Assembly (NCBI GenBank): GCA_949825065.1
Contig: OX463842.1
Location: forward strand, 34,898,480-34,962,479
Direction: 5' to 3'
Length of the DNA stretch: 64,000 nt
From: Odontocerum albicorne
Lineage: Eukaryota > Arthropoda > Insecta > Trichoptera > Odontoceridae
Part shown: one piece after another, positions 57,096 through 64,000 of the stretch
Layout: every line of letters starts with the position of its first letter
How positions within the stretch are numbered: the stretch's first letter is position 1
Notes under the pieces: generated by a model
The model's database searches: none
Told to the model about the DNA's origin: nothing
What the model saw: the letters and a program-made list of their open reading frames with translations, nothing else
Program-made: the position numbers and the translations under genes

Positions 57096-57869
57096 TGAGA
57101 CAATTTTTTGTCAACAATTTAGGTTTTAGATATTAAGGTTGTTAAACGCTTTGCAAATTAGTTAAATTTTAAATTTATTTGTTTTTAAATTCATATTTGT
57201 TTTCACTGTGGAACAATTTTAAATTTCTATTTTTTATTAACACTTTTTGCACATCATCGTCATTTTAAGTCTAAAATATGCAATACTGCCAAAATACCTT
57301 ACTTATTAAGCAATCTTCATAGTGAAGTAGAATAAATCAAGTTTCTGCCCAGAAGTTTGGACTTCTTTACAGTGATCAAAGAAAAAAAGTAATTTTTTTG
57401 TTTTTTTTTTTGCATTCAGAACTTAAAACATACTATTTCCTCGGTACAAAATATTATAATAGTTTTAATGAATCCAAGAAAATTTTGCAGCTGATATTTT
57501 TTTCTATATGTTAAAAATCAATTATTATAAGTTTACCTATTTACTAGTCCTATAACATCAACAGTTTAGTTAATACAGAACATAACGCAAAAACAAAACA
57601 TTATGATTCTTTCCAGTTAAAATTGATTTGACATGAGTAATGCTAGTTCAGCATATAAGTGTATTTTTCGGATGAATCACAAAAGTCGATAAAATCCTCT
57701 GTTACGAAAATGCAAATTTTAATGATATGTAGTCATAAGTTATTCTGATTTACGTTGTGTTTTAAACTGCTTATAATAAATATCCGTTATTTTCGATGAA
57801 TTTAACAAATACCACGTAACTAACTGTATAAATTAAGTCACATACAAAGTGGCACTAATATATTTAAAA
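57096..57869. other. AT-rich stretch, nothing supported
   Basis: No gene or named repeat. Confidence 0.4.
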
Positions 57870-58130
57870 AGTATGGCGGACAGAAGGAGAAATGGTATTT
57901 ATCATTGCGGCGGTGTGCGTCCCCGACCCTCTTTAAAATAAATTGCACGTTCTAGGGATGAAAATGGGTCACTTTAATCTGCGAGCACAAGAAAGTTTTG
58001 CTCCTGTACACAAAAAGAGATGGGGAAATATGCATTTTTACTAGAAATTTATTTCTTTTCTAAGGAAATCTACGAGACATTTGCAGAAGAGGCGGCACGG
58101 TTACGAATTTATGATTAAAATAGATATCCT
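57870..58130. promoter_or_regulatory. Candidate non-coding island
   Basis: Higher GC with ATTGCGGCGGTGTGCGTCCCCGACCC at about 57904 and GAAGAGGCGGCACGGTTACG at about 58086. No frame, no known repeat. Function is an inference from composition only. Confidence 0.2.
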
Positions 58131-58499
58131 CTTTTTAAAAGAAAGTTGGCAAGAACAAACACGGTCCAACTTAATTTTTTAGTTAAGCTGGGTTTAAGTT
58201 TATTTATTAATCAATGAATAAGATTTTCTTCTTAACAAAAAACAAGCATTATAATTTATCACAAGTGTTTAATTTATTTTACTTATCATTCCATTTTCGT
58301 AGTAGCTATATAAAAGTGTTATAAAAGCTAATTTCATAATTACAAAAATCTAACGAATATACGTATAAAGAGGGGGAAAAGTTTGAAATCAAATTAAAGT
58401 ACAAAAACGAATCAAAACGGCAATTTATTCTACATGCCAAATCCCTTTCAATATAAGTCGTTTATAATCTTCGGATAAAAGGATCTTCGTTATTTTACT

Positions 58500-58690
58500 T
58501 ATTACATTAATCCCCACTACATGTGTTTCTATCTCATATCTTGAGGTTTACTTCAGGTGGGATAATAGTAGCATTGAAAAAATGCGCGGGATAGGAGGTA
58601 GAACGATTTATAACGAGGATTAATGTAATTATTGGAATAACGGTAAAATAATTCAGTCAAATATTGTTATATGCAGTTCCATTAATAACC
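58500..58690. mobile_element. Foldback/MITE family C copy
   Basis: Left arm TTACATTAATCCCCACTACATGTGTTTCTATCTCATATC; right arm GGGATAGGAGGTAGAACGATTTATAACGAGGATTAATGTAATTATTGGAATAAC, followed by AAATATTGTTATATGCAGTTCC as in the other copies. The arms match imperfectly; the loop is longer than in the 23585 copy. Confidence 0.65.
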
Positions 58691-59826
58691 AAATGATTCG
58701 TTTAATATGCCGTTTCGTTATTTCTGTAGATAACTCACGAAAATAAAATAATTTGATTATTGTATTTGTATTTCATTAAATAACTTTACATTAGTTCTCG
58801 ATTCACTGAAAATTTGTAAATGGTCAAGATTCGCTACGTTATTTGATTTTACCGTTGATGCAATCATAATCACAAAACATGATTAATTACAGCGTTTAAA
58901 ATTTCAGAGATAATTTAGATATCATGGCTTAAAATAATACATGCCGTTAAATTATAACGAGAGATTTTCACCAATTTATACAAATTTCAATGCATACGAG
59001 GTCAGTTCTAAACGAAACCTAGCTTTTGTATTTTTTATTTCTTTTGTTAGAAATATCACATTTGTCGAGTTAACCCAGCTTAAGGAAATTGTAAGGTTAG
59101 GTTGGTTGCGGTCTAGCAAAACTCACAGAAACGTAATACAAATTTTTACTTTTATTTCACTTGAAACAATGGGTGACATATCTGCACCAGCCTTCTTAAT
59201 TGATTTTTTTCACATTGGTCTACTTCAAATGTTCCTTCAATATTAAATTATTTTTTAAAAATTTTAAACACATGCCCTGGAGTATGTTTTGTGCGATAGC
59301 AAGCAGGACTAATACCTAGTAGTTAACCATTGATGTTTATATTTAAGTAAAATTGATTTTTTGGCTCAAAAAAATACGTAAAATACGGCTCATTAAAACA
59401 TCATCGTCAAGTATTATGTATGCTTGTGATTTAGTATTGATTTATGAACACCTCTAAAAATTAAATAAAGTATTAGAGCCATGGAAACTGAGAGCTAAAT
59501 TTTTATGTAATATTTTTATTTAATCATGTTTTACTTTCAATTAAATAATTTAAAATTAATTCTGTTCAAAGAGTATTTTTATGTAAAGTAAAAAAAAACA
59601 AACTGTTTGAATTGCATCTTAGAAGGAGCCAAACAAAATTGTGGTTTTTCAAATTGAATGTTAGTCAAACCACACGTCTCTTATCGCTGATTAACCGTTT
59701 TTAAAAACGAAGATTTTTTGTATCAATTAAAGTAAGATATAATTTAATATGTTATGTTTTAAATTTTAAATTATAAGAAGATAACATTAAGGACCAAAGG
59801 TCAAGTACACGAGTTATCAGGTAATA
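58691..59826. other. AT-rich; 101-codon frame not supported
   Basis: The + frame at 58941-59246 (MPLNYNERFSPIYTN...) has no recognised domain, no splice context, and AT-driven composition. Nothing else is seen. Confidence 0.35.
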
Positions 59827-59857
59827 TTAGGTCCTTACATATGAAATTGGCGTTTTG
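59827..59857 (+). repeat. mariner left terminal inverted repeat
   Basis: 31 bp beginning TTAGGTCCTTACATATGAAA, exactly complementary to the right end. In mariners this is the transposase binding and cleavage site. Confidence 0.95.
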
Positions 59858-60015
59858 CCGTACTGGCAACTTTGATCTCAAATATCTTCTCTTTGGTTAG
59901 GAATACCAAATTCAAATTTATACAGCTATTTACTCAAGTATTTGTGTTTCGAAAATTATAATTCATTTGTTTTTTCCTCAATTGTTTTTTTTCTTTGCGT
60001 CACTCAGTTTACAAA

Positions 60016-61036
60016 ATGGAAAACTTGAAATATCGCGTTATTTACGAGTACGAGTTCCACCGTGGCACCAGTGCTGCAGAAACGGCTCGAAGGATTAATG
60101 ATGTGTATGGCGACGGTGCCGCAAAACAAAACACAGTGCGTTTTTGGTTCCAACGTTTTCGTTCTGGAAATTTCGACCTGCAGAACAAGCCCCGTGGACG
60201 GCCGGAGACCAAAGTTGATAATGAAGAATTGAAAGCTATTGTGGAAGCAGATCCATCGCAAACCACGTCCGAGTTAGCTGCAGGCTGCGGTGTTAGTGAT
60301 AAAACTGTTTTAATCCACTTGAAGCAAATTGGGAAGGTGAAAAAGCTTGAAAGGTGGGTACCTCACGAATTGAGTGAAGCAAATCAACAAACGCGCGTTG
60401 ACTGCTGCGTTGCATTACTCAACCGGCACAATAATGAAGGGATTTTGAATCGAATCATTACCTGTGATGAAAAGTGGATCCTGTATGATAATCGGAAGCG
60501 CTCATCGCAATGGCTGAACCCTGCCGAACCAGCCAAACCATGCCCCAAGCGAAAATTGACTCCAAAAAAGTTACTTGTGAGCGTTTGGTGGACTAGTGCT
60601 GGTGTCGTTCACTACAGCTTTCTTAAATCTGGCCAGACGATTACGGCAGATGTCTATTGTCAGCAACTGCAACCCATGATGGAAAAGCTAGCTGCTAAAC
60701 AACCGAGGCTGGTTAATCGCTCTAGGCCACTGCTGCTTCATGATAACGCTAGACCACACACTGCACAACAGACGGCTACCAAATTAGAAGAGCTTCAATT
60801 GGAATGTCTAAGACATCCACCGTACTCTCCGGACCTTGCCCCAACAGATTACTATTTTTTTCGAAATTTGGATAACTTCTTGCAAGGGAAAAAATTCAAC
60901 TCCGATGGGGCAGTCCAAACCGACTTCAAAGATTTTATTGATTCCCGTCCGAATGGTTTTTTTTAGTAAAGGGATCGATGAACTACCTATGAGATGGCAA
61001 AAGTGCATAGATAGCAATGGTACATACTTTGATTAA
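60016..61036 (+). pseudogene. mariner transposase, D,D34D, one-base frameshift near the C-terminus
   Basis: The enzyme of this family cuts out the element and reinserts it at TA sites. The start chosen is the ATG at 60016 (MENLKYRVIYEYEF), seven codons inside the longest frame, because this is where family similarity begins. The N-terminal half has the two helix-turn-helix DNA-binding regions (about residues 15-100) and WVPHEL at the linker. The catalytic aspartates are D151 (TCDEKW), D243 (HDNARPH) and D278 (APTDY), with 34 residues between the last two. At 60953-60960+ a run of eight T (60957-60964 region) carries one base too many: the frame hits TAG at 60964-60966 after residue 316, while the usual C-terminal segment continues in the next frame to a TAA at 61034-61036. 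An unshifted frame would be 339 residues, normal for mariner. No other defect is visible. A polymerase-slippage sequencing error in the T run is possible. Confidence 0.92.
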
Positions 61037-61083
61037 ATAAATATATTGTATTAAAAAAAAATCAACTTTATGTTCCTCCCAAA

Positions 61084-61114
61084 CAAAACGCCAATTTCAT
61101 ATGTAAGGACCTAA
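61084..61114 (-). repeat. mariner right terminal inverted repeat
   Basis: Perfect reverse complement of 59827-59857, followed by TA. Identity of the two ends argues for a fairly recent insertion. Confidence 0.95.
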
Positions 61115-62127
61115 TATATAAAAGTATAAAACAAGAGTACAAATTATTCATGTAGCTGAGAAATAGGCTGGCAGTGTGAGGCTATTAAACGTAATTCGAC
61201 AAAATTGTTGAATATTAAAGCTTGCTCGTTTCTAAGGAAAATTAGAAAAATTCACCGTAATCAGTATATGATAGACACATAATACGAAGATAAGTTAATC
61301 ATATTGTAAAAAGGAATTAAATTTCAACATTTATCGTTAAAACTTGTGTTCATACTTAAACCTGTTCAGACCTGATTAAATTCTAAAGTTTTAAATTTTT
61401 TTTTTACTTATGAATGTATTATTTACACTACATGCAACATTAGGTCGTATAAGTTTAGATAGATGGGACCGAAAATGTTCAAAATCGATAATACATATCC
61501 TATGGTACACTTCATTTGTAATACGAGTATGTTAATTGGGAACAGAAATATACCACAAAGTTGTTTACAAATTGCACATGAACTCTGCATCGATTTCAAT
61601 GGACGCTTTAAATGGACGGTTAAATAAATTTTAATTATGTATAAAATCAAGTTAAATAAACTTTAATTATGTATAAAATCAAGTTGTTCGTGGATTTAAA
61701 ACGCGTCAAGTTTTAGAAAAATAAGGGAAGTGTTGTCAAACTTAATCTTAATTTTATCTTTGGTTAAAACTAAAAGTGTGTTTACGAAACAAAATTAATT
61801 ATGCTTAAATGAAACAGGTTGTCTGACATTAAAATAAATTTGTAAAAAGCACTGTTCATACTAAAAAAATATTATTAACTTAAAATAGGTGTATACCCGT
61901 TGAACAAAATACCACTTTACATTTAATGAAAAAAGGTCACTTATAATGTTAGTGCTTAACAAGTAAGTGTGGTGAAGTTCAAAGGTTAAAATATCTAAAT
62001 AAATCTATTTTATTTCACGAAGTATTGTTTACCATAATCAGAAGCTCCTAACAACTCTAACTGTGTTTTCTAAATTGGATTCATCATCCTGCGTCATGAT
62101 TAGCTTGTAATGATATTTATATTTGTT
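61115..62127. other. AT-rich stretch
   Basis: No gene or named repeat apart from the short duplication at 61620-61683. Confidence 0.4.
61620..61683. repeat. 32-bp tandem duplication
   Basis: TTAAATAAA(T/C)TTTAATTATG... occurs twice in a row with one mismatch. Confidence 0.9.
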
Positions 62128-62317
62128 AGTAATGGTTTGATACTTTAAGTAATGATTTGATATTTCTTAGTAATGATGTCGATGTTTATTAGTGATTATA
62201 TTGATTTTTATTAGTACTGATATTTAAATGTGTTAGTAACGATATTAATATTTGTTAGCAATCATATTGATATTTGTTAGTAATGATATTGATATTTGTT
62301 AGTAATGCCATTGATAT
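62128..62317. repeat. 22-bp tandem array, about eight diverged copies
   Basis: Unit GTTAGTAATGATATTGATATTT (two shown intact at about 62255-62300); earlier copies are more diverged and spaced 22-26 bp. It runs directly into a tRNA-like SINE head. Confidence 0.8.
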
Positions 62318-62400
62318 CTGATTTGTCGGCGGCCGTAGTCAAACAGCATTCATGCTTCGCAAGCGCGCACCTAAGGTTTGATTCACGGCGAACTGGTTTT
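62318..62400 (+). mobile_element. tRNA-like SINE head, third type
   Basis: GTCGGCGGCCGTAGTC, CATGCTTCGCAAGCGCG and ACCTAAGGTTTGATTCACGG correspond to A-box, anticodon-arm-like and B-box regions of a tRNA-derived head. No acceptor stem closes it, so not a functional tRNA. The 22-bp array just upstream is notable. Confidence 0.45.
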
Positions 62401-62544
62401 ACTCTTAGGCCATTTTATATCTGACTAATATGTTTATACGTAGCGTATATGCTCTTGTTAGCACCAATGGTTCTCTTATTACCGACATTGGTGTCCCTTG
62501 ACCTCCCTTATTATTTCTAGAGGTGATCGGGGGAAAAAATCTGC

Positions 62545-62600
62545 TCAAACAACTTTGGCAATGGTGCCTATATCAAGGCACCATTGCCAAAGTTGTTTGA
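62545..62600. repeat. Perfect 24-bp hairpin, 8-nt loop
   Basis: Left arm 62545-62568 (TCAAACAACTTTGGCAATGG...) and right arm 62577-62600 are exact reverse complements around TATATCAA. A 24-bp stem with no mismatch is far beyond chance for a 64-kb sequence of this composition. Confidence 0.95.
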
Positions 62601-63480
62601 TGGTCCAGAGGATGGTAAACTTGTAATTAATTATTGACATCATGGTTTTAATTTCAATTTCAAAACTCATCTCACCTGAAATTTTAGTGGCTTTATTGAG
62701 CAGTGTTTTTATTTTGATAGGCAATCCACCCAAACTAGGATGATTTGTGTAACCAAATTAAAGTCGCTATGCAATTATATGAGTCAATATAATCAAACTA
62801 ATTTAAAAAAATGCCAGTTCTAGACAATTAAAGTTTTTACTGATTAAGCTTAAAAAGATTACCAATCGATCTATAAATGGAAAAGTTCTTCGAAGAAAGA
62901 AGAAACGCAACATTTATTGGACGCAGTAAAGACATGACGTTTACTAAATTAAATCTGGCTCACAAAGGATAACTGAAAAAATACCTGGTGTATATTTTCA
63001 TCATTCAGACCACACTCGCAGCCGGGATTCTTCACAATACTCATTATGTAAAGGTGACTAGCTACCACGCAGTGGCCCATCTGCAAACGACACATGACAC
63101 TTGTTCATTCTTATTATATTAAGCCATGGTTTCAAAGGGATATATTGTTGGATTGATTTATAACTAGATCCCTTATTTACACTAGTTATATCCTAATTCA
63201 TTGCCCAAAGATGCCAATTATCATGTTTAATATATTTAAAATATCAGTTACTTGCTATGAAAAAACGTATCACCGAAAACCGATAGAACATGCTGCATTG
63301 GCCAAGGAATCAACAACTTTATTACCAGTGATACTAATGTGTAAAAAAATTCAAGCTAGAGAAACATCAATATTTTTTGACATCAATTTGAATAATTTGG
63401 CTTTAACTGAGCAAACAATTTCTTTGTACGAGTTACTCAAACAATATACCTGAAATTGACAAATTAAAAAACAAAGCATT
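62601..63480 (-). mobile_element. Non-LTR retrotransposon 3' fragment with RNase H remnant (LINE-F)
   Basis: On the - strand, around 63310-63250, a frame reads SITGNKVVDSLANAACSIGF, matching the G-N-E-x-x-D-x-L-A-x-x-A motif of the RNase H domain in jockey/R1/I-type LINEs. Further along (63090-62970) it reads MGHCVVASHLYIMSIVKNP then CECG and NDENIHQVFF, the zinc-binding-like C-terminal segment that follows RNase H. Stops and frameshifts separate the parts. An open stretch at 62733-62601 (GLPIKIKTLLNKA...) may be its far 3' end or unrelated. The upper limit is uncertain and the element may continue to higher coordinates. Confidence 0.65.
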
Positions 63481-64000
63481 CTCGAGTTAATGCATTGCTA
63501 CGAAACAGTGTTACATATTTCCTCACTAAAAAATATTTCATGCCATACAAAATATAAATAACAAATTATATGATACATATTATTGATAGAAAGAATAAAA
63601 GTTTTGTTTTGCTTGTAATCTTAATTATACGCATTGACAAACAACATTTGATTGTATACAAAGTATTGCGCAACTCAAATGTCGAAGATTTAAATATGTA
63701 TAAAATTTCATAAACTAAAGAAACGCATTTAAGTTATATTTCCAATGGAGAAGTTAAGATGAAATACCCGAATTGGACAAATAAAATAAGAGCGGTAATT
63801 TGAAAGTCTGAAAACTCTCGATTTTTAAACTTTCAAAATGGTTGCGTTTCAAAACCACTTATTCGAAAGTATCCACAAAAAAAGATTCTCGTATAGCTAC
63901 GTGTATAATGTTAGTAAACTCTGTTAGTCGAGGAATGAAATGAAGTTATATTCGTTTTATTTTACATTACGAACGTAAAAGTTTCTGCAAATATTTGACC
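63481..64000. other. AT-rich stretch at the right edge
   Basis: No gene or named repeat recognised; it may hold undetectable upstream remnants of LINE-F. Confidence 0.35.

Larger units (their letters stand above)
59827..61114 (+). mobile_element. mariner element, cecropia type, 1,288 bp
   Basis: It is bounded by two identical 31-bp terminal inverted repeats and flanked on both sides by TA (59825-59826 and 61115-61116), the Tc1/mariner target duplication. The length is normal for a full mariner. It carries one transposase gene, an AT-rich 5' leader and an AATAAA-containing 3' part just after the stop. TIR sequence and the protein (WVPHEL, HDNARPH, YSPDLAPTDY) place it near lepidopteran cecropia-subfamily elements; the subfamily is assigned from memory of the family, not by alignment. 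Confidence 0.95.

Noticed and set aside
60004..60266. - strand frames of 74-85 codons
   Set aside because: Shadows of the mariner transposase.
63211..63453. 80-codon + frame
   Set aside because: It lies opposite the decayed RNase H region of LINE-F, where the recognisable protein is on the - strand.

Overview
The window looks like a piece of an AT-rich insect genome, most likely a moth or butterfly (Lepidoptera). The reasons are the roughly 30-35% GC composition estimated by eye, a mariner element of the cecropia type, and the dense load of short tRNA-derived SINEs and 5'-truncated non-LTR retrotransposon tails. The species cannot be named from sequence alone. There is no bacterial or organellar organisation, and almost no host coding sequence. 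It reads as an intergenic region or a set of very large introns that has filled up with mobile elements.

The only nearly whole gene is a mariner transposase (60016-61036, + strand). It sits inside a 1,288-bp element (59827-61114) with two identical 31-bp terminal inverted repeats and TA on both sides. The D,D34D triad is present, but one extra T in an eight-T run near the end shifts the frame and removes the normal C-terminus.

Host-gene signals are sparse. A GC- and CpG-rich promoter-like island (about 7400-8050) lies upstream of a plausible first coding exon on the - strand (7142 down to 7012, ending in a CAG|GTACTT donor). A second, weaker candidate internal exon is at 55535-55637 (+). Several repeat-free blocks of higher GC (4880-5290, 33040-33330, 36540-36800, 42880-43160, 55880-56215, 57870-58130) have no coding signal and are candidate conserved regulatory DNA.

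Most of the rest is repeats. SINE-1 has a tRNA-like head and a tail ending near TGGCAATAAACCCGCCAGG, with about 18 copies. SINE-2 shares essentially the same head but has an unrelated body of roughly 200 bp, with about 7 copies. LINE-A is the commonest LINE, with about 17 fragments, all from the 3' end of the element. Single or few fragments of at least five other non-LTR lineages are present, one with a decayed RNase H domain. There are also foldback/MITE-like elements (23585-23790, 28525-29145, 31680-31945, 58500-58690), two further tRNA-like SINE heads, a 49-bp minisatellite (46372-46629), a diverged tandem array (49925-50590), a 22-bp array (62128-62317), two strong short hairpins and one G-quadruplex-prone tract.

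Repeat boundaries were read by eye and should be taken as accurate to about 10-30 bp unless a terminal repeat fixes them.
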